Shown here piece by piece: positions 35,118 through 42,659 of a stretch of 64,000 nucleotides of DNA. Under the pieces are notes generated by a model, which was not told the origin of the DNA, ran no database searches, and saw nothing but the letters and a program-made list of their open reading frames with translations. Origin of the DNA: a virus. Each line of letters starts with the position of its first letter. Position 1 is the first letter of the stretch. The stretch spans positions 1-64,000 of the IMG/VR virus record IMGVR_UViG_3300015360_000023. The stretch is one strand, 5' to 3'. The position numbers and the translations under genes are program-made.

Positions 35118-35149
35118 AGCGTTTCTTGGATTGAGTTTCAAGAAACGCT
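35118..35149 (+). terminator. Perfect hairpin between decoration and capsid genes
   Basis: AGCGTTTCTTG (35118-35128) pairs perfectly with CAAGAAACGCT (35139-35149) across a ten-base loop. No T-run follows, so it may be a partial terminator, a transcript-stability element or an RNA-processing site that sets the ratio of the two products. Confidence 0.5.
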
Positions 35150-35208
35150 CTATCACACGCGAGTGTGTCGCTGGTAAGACTGGCAAAAATTCCACTAGGA
35201 GATTATTT

Positions 35209-36222
35209 ATGAATATGTTTTCCAACAAAGGCGAAATGAACGCCTCATCCCTTAAGGATGCTCTACAAACCTTAGTTAAGTATGCAGCCGTTCTTGAAGA
35301 GAACACTCCATCTAACATGGGTCTTGCAGGTCAAGCTTCTTTGAGTGACGACAAGCGCGATGAGCTTATCTCCCGCGCAATTATGACTCAAGACGGCAAG
35401 ATTGCTCTAGCTCAGGCTATGGCAAACCCAATCCGTAGAAACTTGGACTACCATGGTATTGCTCGTAGAGCACTTGTAGTCGATCCATTGCCACAGGGTG
35501 CAATGCCAACTTACGATAGAGATATCGACGTTGCCGCAGTTGTTATCTCCAGCAACGGTACTGGCCCAGAGTCCAGAGTATTCGGCGACAGAGTTGTCGT
35601 TCCAGAATTCGAAATCTACGCAAACCCAACTGTTAGAATCGCAGAAGTCAAGCGTCGTAGATTCAACGTTATTGACAGAGCAGTTCAAAAGGCTCGTCAA
35701 GAAATCATGGCACAAGAAGATGCAAACATCTTCGCAGCTTTGGATGCAGCATCCTCAGTTGAAAACACCCTAACCGACATTGCTGATGCAGGCCTTCTAA
35801 AGAGAGACCTTGTCGAAATCAAGCAACAGATCGACCGTTGGGACCTTGTTACTACCAAGTACTTCATGAACATCAATGAGTTCACCGATATCCTTAAGTG
35901 GGGATCTGGTGGCGGTCAAGGTGTTGGTGGTGGTGACTTCGATCCAGTAACTATGAGAGAAGTTCTACAAACTGGTCTTTACGCTCACATCTGGGGTACT
36001 GACATTATGGTATCTAAGATCGTTCCACCAGGAACCATCTACGGTGCAGCAGACCCAGAGTTCGTTGGTGTTATGCCAATTAGACAAGACATTGAAGTTC
36101 TACCAGCAGACGAGCCAAAGCAATTGAAGCTTGGATGGGTAGTTTCTGAAATCATCGGTATCGCTATCGTTAACCCACGTGGTTGCGCAGCCGGCCGTAA
36201 GTCAGTTGTCGTCGGAGCCTAA
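35209..36222 (+). CDS. Major capsid protein, HK97-fold
   Basis: The product is 337 residues from the ATG at 35209, chosen because AGGAG lies at 35197-35201 and the longer in-frame start at 35131 lacks one and would include the hairpin region. The C-terminal half has the typical pattern of phage capsid proteins: WGTDIMVSKIVPPGTIYGAADPEFVGVMPIR, then LPADEPKQLKLGWVVSEIIGIAIVNPRG. An N-terminal helical arm of about 60 residues may be the piece removed by the maturation protease. Codon use is the most optimised in the window. It builds the icosahedral shell. A strong hairpin terminator follows the stop. Confidence 0.88.
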   Translation: MNMFSNKGEMNASSLKDALQTLVKYAAVLEENTPSNMGLAGQASLSDDKRDELISRAIMTQDGKIALAQAMANPIRRNLDYHGIARRALVVDPLPQGAMPTYDRDIDVAAVVISSNGTGPESRVFGDRVVVPEFEIYANPTVRIAEVKRRRFNVIDRAVQKARQEIMAQEDANIFAALDAASSVENTLTDIADAGLLKRDLVEIKQQIDRWDLVTTKYFMNINEFTDILKWGSGGGQGVGGGDFDPVTMREVLQTGLYAHIWGTDIMVSKIVPPGTIYGAADPEFVGVMPIRQDIEVLPADEPKQLKLGWVVSEIIGIAIVNPRGCAAGRKSVVVGA

Positions 36223-36244
36223 TAAGCCTGATTGAATAAGTTCA

Positions 36245-36285
36245 AAACGCCTTCAAGCGAAAGCTTGAGGGCGTTTCTATTTGTG
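36245..36285 (+). terminator. Intrinsic terminator after major capsid gene
   Basis: A 14-base-pair stem (36245-36258 with 36263-36276, one wobble) has a GAAA tetraloop and is followed by a TTTCTATTTGTG tail. The 17 bases GGGCGTTTCTATTTGTG at 36269-36285 are identical to those at 47816-47832. Confidence 0.85.
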
Positions 36286-36308
36286 GTCAATAACTAAGCA
36301 TAATCATT

Positions 36309-36845
36309 ATGAGCATTACTTTTGATTCTGATATCGAACGCGACATGGAAACAAAGACCGAGCCCTGTATGTGCGCTCAAATGGCCGAGCATTGGTCCGA
36401 TTTTTATGAAGGTCGAGATACTCCTGCCATCCGCGATAACCTCAAACAAGAAGCTAACCCAGGCTGCTTTCATTGTAAAGGGTCTGGTATTGAAAAAGTT
36501 GAACATGAAATTAATGCTCCAACACTTAATCTATCTAATATGAATGCTGCTGTTCTTTTTGATATTCTAGGTATCAATGGTGAGAAACATGAATTAACTA
36601 TTCCAGAAGCTCGCCGTGCTATTATTAGATCACAAGCTCGCGGTTCTTTAGAACAATTTGTTCGTCCAGAAAGAACAGAATACGGAAAACCAAGAGAAAT
36701 TTCTCCTGGAGTTGTAGATTTAAAACCGTTACGCCTCTTCGAGAGGGGCTTAACCAAAGAACAAATTCAGGCTTACATAGTAAGGTTTGCTGATTTTGTT
36801 AGTCAAGTAACTCGAAGAGGCGCTACGAGGATTTTCTGGGGCTAA
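36309..36845 (+). CDS. Hypothetical protein with Cys cluster
   Basis: The product is 178 residues. CMC at about 20-22 and CFHCKGSG at about 53-60 could form a four-Cys zinc site of the DnaJ-like CxxCxGxG kind, though only one such unit is present. The second half is mixed alpha/beta, with LTIPEARRAIIRSQARG. There is no clear ribosome site, and CATAAT lies just upstream, so the message may be short-leader. The stop overlaps the stop of the convergent CCA gene by four bases. Function unknown. Confidence 0.6.
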   Translation: MSITFDSDIERDMETKTEPCMCAQMAEHWSDFYEGRDTPAIRDNLKQEANPGCFHCKGSGIEKVEHEINAPTLNLSNMNAAVLFDILGINGEKHELTIPEARRAIIRSQARGSLEQFVRPERTEYGKPREISPGVVDLKPLRLFERGLTKEQIQAYIVRFADFVSQVTRRGATRIFWG

Positions 36846-38083
36846 ATTGAAGTCGCGTAATCCAGTAGGAAACTGGAAGTATTGTTCTCTGGATGTCGCA
36901 AAACTTCCAAATAACATTCCTCCAAAATTCTCTTGATCTCGGGACCTGGCTTGACGCCAATTAGCATCAAATCATTCCCATTTAGCCGCAATTCTCTACG
37001 GGCCAAGACCGTAACTGATTGGTACTTCGTAAAGAGCGCCCTAGATTGGTATCCCTCAGCCTCAGTCAATTGTAGAAATTGTTCCAAGGTGGATTCCCAA
37101 GCTTCGGGGCTATGGTTCTTGACGACCGCCATAAAGCTCTTATACGCAGATTCCGTATCCTTCTCTCGAAAAGCATGATACCGCTCATGCAATTGCAAAA
37201 GAAATACTACTTTCTTAATTTCTCTATTGGAGAACTTGAGGTTGGTTAGTTCCAATTCTGCAATTGAGGAAGGATAGTTGCTGTACATGAAGGCTAGACG
37301 AGTTTCCAGTTCACCTGTAGCTCTATCTTGCCCTGCACGGAATAGCCCATCACTTGAAAGTAGAGGGCAAGTAATGTAAATTGCTCCGCATTCCTTCAAT
37401 AGGTCAAGACCTACCTTGGCATAGGGCGCCATCAGCGTCTTGCAGAGTTCGTCTGCAACTCGTTCCTTTGATACCTTTTCCAAGGTATTAATAGATTCAC
37501 ACATTCCTTCAAACGTTGCTTGTTCTACATCATAGCCAAATCTAGCCGCAAAACGGCAAACTCGCATGATGCGCAATCCGTCTTCTTGGAAGCGTGCTTG
37601 AGCAGATCCAACGGCCCTTAAAACTCCTGCTTCTAGGTCTCGCATACCTCCATAAGGGTCGGCAATTCTATCAGCAATTGGGTCATAAGCAATAGCATTG
37701 ATCGTCAAGTCTCGGCGGGCCAAGTCTTGCTCTACATTCAGAACAAAGAAGACTTCATCGGGCCTTCGGCCGTCAGCATAAGCCCCCTCAATTCGGAAGG
37801 TAGTAACTTCAAAATGGTTTTCAACACCTTCACCTAGAACCACCGTTACCGTACCATGTTGTAGGCCGGTTGGAAGGGTCTTGGGAAACAGCGCCATCAC
37901 CTTTTGAGGAGTGGCATCTGTCGTAATATCCCAGTCCTTTGGAGTCTGCCCGAGAAGCATATCTCGAACGCATCCACCTACGATGTAGGCTTGGTAGCCC
38001 TCAGCGCTAAGAACGCGGCAAACTTCCAGAGCCCCTGGGTTTACGTGCTGTTGTGAAATATTCGTGTTTTCCATAGCGCGCAT
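36842..38083 (-). CDS. cca: CCA tRNA nucleotidyltransferase
   Basis: The product is 413 residues, close to the usual bacterial length. Head domain: VGGCVRDMLLG at 35-45, DWD at 50-52 (catalytic carboxylates), LARRDLTINAIAYDP at 121-135. Neck: EDGLRIMRVCRFAARFG at 167-183. The C-terminal body is helical. The enzyme adds or repairs the 3' CCA of tRNAs with CTP and ATP. It stands alone on the minus strand between capsid and tail genes. Its higher GC and different codon choice compared with neighbours suggest acquisition from a bacterium. AGGA lies six bases before the ATG. A phage may need it to keep its own or host tRNAs intact during defence-induced cleavage. Confidence 0.93.
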   Translation of the reverse strand: MRAMENTNISQQHVNPGALEVCRVLSAEGYQAYIVGGCVRDMLLGQTPKDWDITTDATPQKVMALFPKTLPTGLQHGTVTVVLGEGVENHFEVTTFRIEGAYADGRRPDEVFFVLNVEQDLARRDLTINAIAYDPIADRIADPYGGMRDLEAGVLRAVGSAQARFQEDGLRIMRVCRFAARFGYDVEQATFEGMCESINTLEKVSKERVADELCKTLMAPYAKVGLDLLKECGAIYITCPLLSSDGLFRAGQDRATGELETRLAFMYSNYPSSIAELELTNLKFSNREIKKVVFLLQLHERYHAFREKDTESAYKSFMAVVKNHSPEAWESTLEQFLQLTEAEGYQSRALFTKYQSVTVLARRELRLNGNDLMLIGVKPGPEIKRILEECYLEVLRHPENNTSSFLLDYATSI

Positions 38084-38182
38084 GATAAATCCTAAAAAAA
38101 TGATGTCAACGGGGTCGTGATAATTATCCCGGCAGGTTGCAATAATCAGGTATATTATTGATCCTATACTGGAAAGAGATGC
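38084..38182. promoter_or_regulatory. Divergent promoter region between cca and the 38183 gene
   Basis: This 99-base gap serves two diverging genes. On the plus strand GGTATATTATT at 38149-38159 and TATACT at 38165-38170 are AT-rich -10 candidates, followed by an AAAGAG ribosome site. The minus side carries AGGA near the cca start. No clear -35 pair was found. Confidence 0.35.
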
Positions 38183-38887
38183 ATGAAACTAGATAACTTT
38201 ACAGAATTGTACGAGCTTGTTAGTAGTGGAATAGAACATATTCCAGCTAGAAAACAAGCTATGCGTCTAAGAAAAGCAGGCCTAGAGTCTTTTGCTTCTG
38301 AGACAGGTTTCAAGAAATTAGCTTTCGATACTAGAAGAATTGATCAAGAAACTGAATATAATCCTCGTAGAGGTCTTCAGAACTATAGCCGTAGTGAAGC
38401 TTTTATTACTGAAGCTGTTAGTCAGAAGCTAGCAAATCTTTCTAAACTGCGCAATGTCTTAGAGGGACTACGCCACGATTTTGGTAAACAACATCAATGG
38501 CAGGACAGTAATGCGCGTGTTCTACTATCAACTCTTGATAAAGGTTTAAGAACTGGTATTGATGATGGTGATTATGCTACATCTCAACCGGCTCAAGGTA
38601 GCCTTAACTACATTGAAGAACTTCTTCATGTTAGATATAGGTTGGGGTTTGATGATCTTGTTAGATTGGGTGAAAATGATTTAAGAAGAGTTATTTTATC
38701 TAAGGACGAAGAGTTAACTGAGAGGGATGCGCATAAGACAACTATTACTAAAAGTGATGTTGCTTCTCAGACTTATGATACACTAATGGAAAAATTATTT
38801 GGTGGTGTTCGTGCAACCGCTGATAATCCAGAGGTTGAAAGAACAGTTACTATTACTATCAAAGACAAATTTGTTGCGGAGAAATAA
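38183..38887 (+). CDS. Hypothetical helical protein
   Basis: The product is 234 residues with AAAGAG before the ATG. It is charged and helical in its first 190 residues (LRHDFGKQHQWQDSNARVLL) with a short beta-like end (VERTVTITIKDKFV). It begins the post-capsid operon and abuts the next gene directly (stop 38885-38887, start 38888). Head-completion or neck proteins are expected here, but no family is recognised. Confidence 0.58.
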   Translation: MKLDNFTELYELVSSGIEHIPARKQAMRLRKAGLESFASETGFKKLAFDTRRIDQETEYNPRRGLQNYSRSEAFITEAVSQKLANLSKLRNVLEGLRHDFGKQHQWQDSNARVLLSTLDKGLRTGIDDGDYATSQPAQGSLNYIEELLHVRYRLGFDDLVRLGENDLRRVILSKDEELTERDAHKTTITKSDVASQTYDTLMEKLFGGVRATADNPEVERTVTITIKDKFVAEK

Positions 38888-39640
38888 ATGAGCAGCGAAA
38901 GTGAATTTGGATATTCATTAAAATATAACACACATTTTATTGTAAGGAATATTACGGGGACACCTGCATCTATGCTTCATCTACAGGGAGATAATCCCGC
39001 TATTCCGGAACCATATAGATCTGCTATTCATTATTTATCTCCTAAAAAAGCAGTAAGTATTTTTAATTATCCTATTAACCCAGGGCAGACTAGGGATTTA
39101 TTACAGATTCCTGGAATTCAAGAATCTGATATTAGAGCGTCTCTTCTTAAAGGCGTAATAAGACACAAACTTTTATGTGGAGACATTGAGTTAGTATCTA
39201 GTAATATTGATCTTCTTCAAGCTAGCCCAGAACAGCGCGACTGGCTTCATAGTTTTGGATTTGATGACGGTGTAATGGTCAAGTGCGATCAATTACATGA
39301 AGATGTATTTACGTGTATCGATGGCTACATCACAGCAAATCATCCAGGTGGTGGCGGGACTCTTTATTATTTATGGAGACAAGAAATTCCATTAATTGGA
39401 TTAAGAAATGGCATTAATAGAACATTCTTTACACCAGATAAGTTTCTTAATGGCTTAACACTAGCTGGAGATCGTTTTCATATTCAAATAAAGCATAATG
39501 GTAAAGATTTATATGAGGGAATTGATTATACTATCAGTGAGTCTTCTGGTCCTGGAACTGGGTATGACACAATCAATATGATCTCTCTAACGCCAGTCGG
39601 CCATAGTTTATTGTTTGCTACATATGCCATAACTGCATAA
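38888..39640 (+). CDS. Hypothetical structural protein, neck/tail candidate
   Basis: The product is 250 residues with GGAG before the ATG. The first 70 residues (FIVRNITGTPASMLHLQG) look like a small beta domain. The middle has a YINPGQTRDLLQIPGI-like loop, and the C-terminal part (RTFFTPDKFLNGLTLAGDRFHIQIKHNGKDLYEGIDYTI) is beta-rich, like domains often found in phage tail or fibre-attachment proteins. It contains one DGY tripeptide of the type repeated through the tail genes. Exact role unknown. Confidence 0.58.
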   Translation: MSSESEFGYSLKYNTHFIVRNITGTPASMLHLQGDNPAIPEPYRSAIHYLSPKKAVSIFNYPINPGQTRDLLQIPGIQESDIRASLLKGVIRHKLLCGDIELVSSNIDLLQASPEQRDWLHSFGFDDGVMVKCDQLHEDVFTCIDGYITANHPGGGGTLYYLWRQEIPLIGLRNGINRTFFTPDKFLNGLTLAGDRFHIQIKHNGKDLYEGIDYTISESSGPGTGYDTINMISLTPVGHSLLFATYAITA

Positions 39641-39738
39641 TTAGGCAATCAATTTGTAAGAATAATATAATAATTAGGTATAGTAGTACATAATTAAGAA
39701 GATTTGATGTAAGTCAACCTCGTAAATAGGATACAACA
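39641..39738 (+). promoter_or_regulatory. AT-rich leader before the abundant 498-residue protein
   Basis: This 98-base gap contains overlapping TATAAT-like strings (ATAATATAATAATTAGGTATAG around 39660-39685 in two parts) and ends with AGGA before the ATG. The following gene has highly biased codons, so a strong promoter is likely here. Confidence 0.4.
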
Positions 39739-41235
39739 ATGGTTTCAACTCGTTTAAATGCATTGGACCAAGCGCTAGATATCGCTGGTTCACTTACTCA
39801 AAGCGCTACCGCTACGTTAGCTAACGAACCTCTTGGTTTGGGAGCTGCTCTTTCCGGTCAAACTGGCGCAACTGCCTCCATCACCACCTTCTCCGGTGGT
39901 TTGGTTACTTTCACTGGTCTAACTGGTATGACCGCTGCTTCCAGAGGTAATTTCCTTACCGTTACTGGTGCGGCTTCTGCTGGCAACAATGGTACTTTCT
40001 TAATCGCTGAATTCGTTTCAGCAACCTCTGTCCGTGTTGCTAACGCATCCGGTGTTGCTTCCGATGCAAACAGCGGCGCCATCTCTTGGACCGAAAGACA
40101 ACCATACGCTCTAGAAGACGACCTAAACTTTGTTCGTACTGACCGTGCAGCAATCAAGGGTGTCGCATTCTCCGCAGCTATTCCAACTTATCAGCGTCCA
40201 ACCGCAGTTGGTACTAACGTTCCAGCTAACTTATCCAACATCGCAAGCAAGACTTTAGATGCGCACGCATGGGTTATCAATAGAAAGTTCCCTGCTGCAA
40301 CTGTTGCTTCTACTGATACTTTTGATACTATCACTAGCGGCGGCAACTTAAAGCATGCTGATGCAACTAATAGAACTGGTGTTCCTATCCAGGACGGTGC
40401 AGACGCAGGCGCTCACGAAGCTACTTACGTAGAAATCATCAATCCAGCAACTGAAGCAGCCCTTCAAATTGTTGGTGGTGCTAATGACGGTTACAGAATC
40501 TTCGGTCGTACCAGAGCAGGAGCATCTACCTCTCCAAACAGCGTAGAAATTGAATTTAGAGCAGTTCCACCAGGTTCTCCTCTATCTGCCTCTATTGCTT
40601 ATACTTGGGAAGCTTATCAACCAACTACAGTTGACTATTACTACGGTTTCCGTGAGAGAGCAGACCAACTAACTGAAACTTCATTTAGAACTGTATTGAG
40701 CAACGGTATCGTTGGTGATGCGGACATGCAACAAGATATTAACGACATTCGTACCACCGTTGGTATTGGTGATAACGTTACTAGCTTGGCTGGCCTTCTA
40801 ACTAACACGGGTAACTTCTTCCCATTCGTCAACTTACCAGACGGCACTCCATCAGTTGTTGAAGCTTTCAACACTCTTAATGCTCAGATTGGTAACCGTG
40901 ACTACACTGGTGCTATTCTTGTAGACGGTCAGACCATCACTGCATCCTTGCAAGCATTATCTAACGCTATCGCTGGTGCAACGGTTGTTCGTACAGTTGA
41001 ACGTCTTGTAGCAGATATTAACGCAGGCACTCCTCATACCATTCCAGGAGCACAGACCTATACTGTTGACGGTTCCTTTAACGGTCAAAACATGTGGGTT
41101 TTCGTTCGCGGAACCTTACAAGATCCTGGCCCAGTTGTTGATTATAATAACTATGAAGAGACCAGTACTACAAGCGTTACTTTCTATGCTAAAGTAAAAG
41201 CTTTCGATCATATTAACTATATGATCTACGCCTGA
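39739..41235 (+). CDS. Abundant structural protein of unknown type
   Basis: The product is 498 residues, Thr/Ala/Gly/Asn-rich and beta-structured, with codon bias as strong as that of the capsid gene. Residues about 45-120 resemble an Ig-like or beta-sandwich domain (TTFSGGLVTFTGLTGM...GTFLIAEFVSATSVRVAN), and a similar pattern appears in the 41907 protein. The C-terminal part includes RTTVGIGDNVTSL and an LVADINAG segment common in phage fibre-like proteins. It is not a recognisable tail sheath or tube. It may be a head fibre, collar or major tail appendage. It stands alone behind its own leader. Confidence 0.6.
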   Translation: MVSTRLNALDQALDIAGSLTQSATATLANEPLGLGAALSGQTGATASITTFSGGLVTFTGLTGMTAASRGNFLTVTGAASAGNNGTFLIAEFVSATSVRVANASGVASDANSGAISWTERQPYALEDDLNFVRTDRAAIKGVAFSAAIPTYQRPTAVGTNVPANLSNIASKTLDAHAWVINRKFPAATVASTDTFDTITSGGNLKHADATNRTGVPIQDGADAGAHEATYVEIINPATEAALQIVGGANDGYRIFGRTRAGASTSPNSVEIEFRAVPPGSPLSASIAYTWEAYQPTTVDYYYGFRERADQLTETSFRTVLSNGIVGDADMQQDINDIRTTVGIGDNVTSLAGLLTNTGNFFPFVNLPDGTPSVVEAFNTLNAQIGNRDYTGAILVDGQTITASLQALSNAIAGATVVRTVERLVADINAGTPHTIPGAQTYTVDGSFNGQNMWVFVRGTLQDPGPVVDYNNYEETSTTSVTFYAKVKAFDHINYMIYA

Positions 41236-41243
41236 TATAGTAT
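41233..41243 (+). promoter_or_regulatory. TGATATA-type promoter-like element
   Basis: TGATATAGTAT overlaps the stop of the preceding gene and lies exactly 17 bases before the ATG at 41250, the same spacing as the copy at 49117. If it acts as a -10 box, the message would be nearly leaderless. Confidence 0.4.
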
Positions 41244-41249
41244 GTGAGT

Positions 41250-41483
41250 ATGGATAAGCCAGATCTCACAATTACACAAGTTGAAGATCCCCTAAACAGG
41301 TGGTGTTCTTCCGGTCATGTCGCTCCCGAAACTTTTAAGTTAGAGGGGCCAGATGGCAAGGAAGGACCCACCCGTTTTTTTAAGATTGGTGGACATGGGA
41401 TAAATGGTATTTATTGTGAGCCTTGCTTATGTGTAGCAAGTCATTTAGGTAAAATTAAAAGGGAAGCTAATAAAGGTAAGTAA
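41250..41483 (+). CDS. Small Cys-containing hypothetical protein
   Basis: The product is 77 residues from the ATG at 41250; an in-frame GTG at 41244 is an alternative. It has Cys20 and a CEPCLC cluster near 58-63, with His nearby (GHVAPE, GGHGING), so a small zinc-binding fold is plausible. No ribosome site is evident, and the promoter-like element is only 17 bases upstream. It is followed after two bases by the coiled-coil gene. Function unknown. Confidence 0.55.
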   Translation: MDKPDLTITQVEDPLNRWCSSGHVAPETFKLEGPDGKEGPTRFFKIGGHGINGIYCEPCLCVASHLGKIKREANKGK

Positions 41484-41485
41484 TC

Positions 41486-41881
41486 ATGACATATTCTGAA
41501 GATATTATTAAGTTACGTAAGAGAGTATTAGATGCTGTTGCAGTTGGTGTAGTTGATTCTAATTTAAAAGATTTTTATGAAGCTACATTGTTGCAAATTA
41601 TGAATGAGTCCGAGAGGCAAAGACAAAACGCTGTAGCTCAAGCTGAGACGCTTAGAAAGCAAGCAGCAGTTTGTGATGGTCAAGCTTCTGGTTATTCAGC
41701 TATGAGCAGTATGGTTTACAATGTATTAAATGCTTACATTGTGCAAGCCGAGCGCACTCAAGCTCAAGAAGCTGAGCAGGCTGCAAAAAGAGCAGAAGAG
41801 CAGGCATTTCAAGCTCCAGAAGTGGAAGTTGAAACTGATCTAGAAACAGAAGAATCTAAAAAGAAAACTAAGAAGAAGTAA
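41486..41881 (+). CDS. Hypothetical coiled-coil protein
   Basis: The product is 131 residues with AAGG before the ATG. Residues 35-105 form a likely coiled coil rich in Gln, Ala and Glu (AEQAAKRAEEQAFQ), and the tail is acidic then Lys-rich (EESKKKTKKK). No membrane segment is present. It could be a small chaperone or structural linker for the neighbouring fibre proteins; this is not shown by the sequence. Confidence 0.55.
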   Translation: MTYSEDIIKLRKRVLDAVAVGVVDSNLKDFYEATLLQIMNESERQRQNAVAQAETLRKQAAVCDGQASGYSAMSSMVYNVLNAYIVQAERTQAQEAEQAAKRAEEQAFQAPEVEVETDLETEESKKKTKKK

Positions 41882-41906
41882 ATCAATAGTTTTGCATCTA
41901 TAGAGG

Positions 41907-42659
41907 ATGACACTCTCAAAATCAGACTTTAGAGATGCAGATTTAGTTGATTCTCATGAATTAGCTTCTGACGGCTATACGTCTTATAAAACAACTGCCG
42001 TAACTTCGACAACCTCCGGAACAAAAACCGTTGAGGTTTCACCTAGTAGCGATATTTTTGGCTTAATTTTTGATGCAGATGCGCCTGTCTCTGTCGGTGA
42101 TCGTGTACGTTTAGTTGGCACCACAGGTGGTGCCGATGGATATTATACAATTGCATCTGTGGTAGATAATGATACCTTTACAGTATTAGAGAATATCAAT
42201 ACTTCTACTGGTGGTAGTGCCGTGTTTATTTATCGTCCGGGTGCGTCTTTAGTTGGATTTGATCCAACTGGATTAGCTGTAACTACAGCTAAAAATATAC
42301 AAGATGCTCTTAAAGATGTTGCAAATAATGCATCTGGTATTAGTGCTAATGTACATAGAGCATTAAGACAATTAATTCATTTTATTGATGAGGGTCCAGC
42401 CGAAGGATTTGCAACTGGAGCTTATAGAACAATGTTACCTGCATTAAGTCCATTTCCAACATCATTCATTTGGTGGGAGTCAATCGCTCAGACAGAAAAA
42501 ATTGTTGAGAAAACCTATACCTATAACCCAAATAAAACTGTTAGCCAGGTAGTGTGGCAAATGTATGATACAGATGGAGTTACTATATTAGTTACAGTTA
42601 CAGATGTAATTACATATTCAGGTATATTTGAGACGAGTAGAACTAGGAGCATAGTGTAA
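41907..42659 (+). CDS. Tail/fibre-associated structural protein
   Basis: The product is 250 residues. AGAGG touches the ATG directly, so initiation may be unusual or the message short-leader. Residues 25-115 form a beta domain with VGDRVRLVGTTGGADGYYTIASVVDNDTFTVLE, resembling part of the 39739 protein. It has two DGY tripeptides. A helical connector (NIQDALKDVANNASGISANVHRALRQLIHFIDEGPAEG) links to a C-terminal beta region ending in TYSGIFETSRTRSIV. This layout is typical of fibre-attachment or hinge proteins. The stop overlaps the next start by one base. Confidence 0.6.
   Translation: MTLSKSDFRDADLVDSHELASDGYTSYKTTAVTSTTSGTKTVEVSPSSDIFGLIFDADAPVSVGDRVRLVGTTGGADGYYTIASVVDNDTFTVLENINTSTGGSAVFIYRPGASLVGFDPTGLAVTTAKNIQDALKDVANNASGISANVHRALRQLIHFIDEGPAEGFATGAYRTMLPALSPFPTSFIWWESIAQTEKIVEKTYTYNPNKTVSQVVWQMYDTDGVTILVTVTDVITYSGIFETSRTRSIV

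Noticed and set aside
39739-41235. Tail sheath identity for the abundant 498-residue protein
   Set aside because: None of the usual sheath features (N-terminal PGVY-type segment, conserved C-terminal beta domain) are visible.
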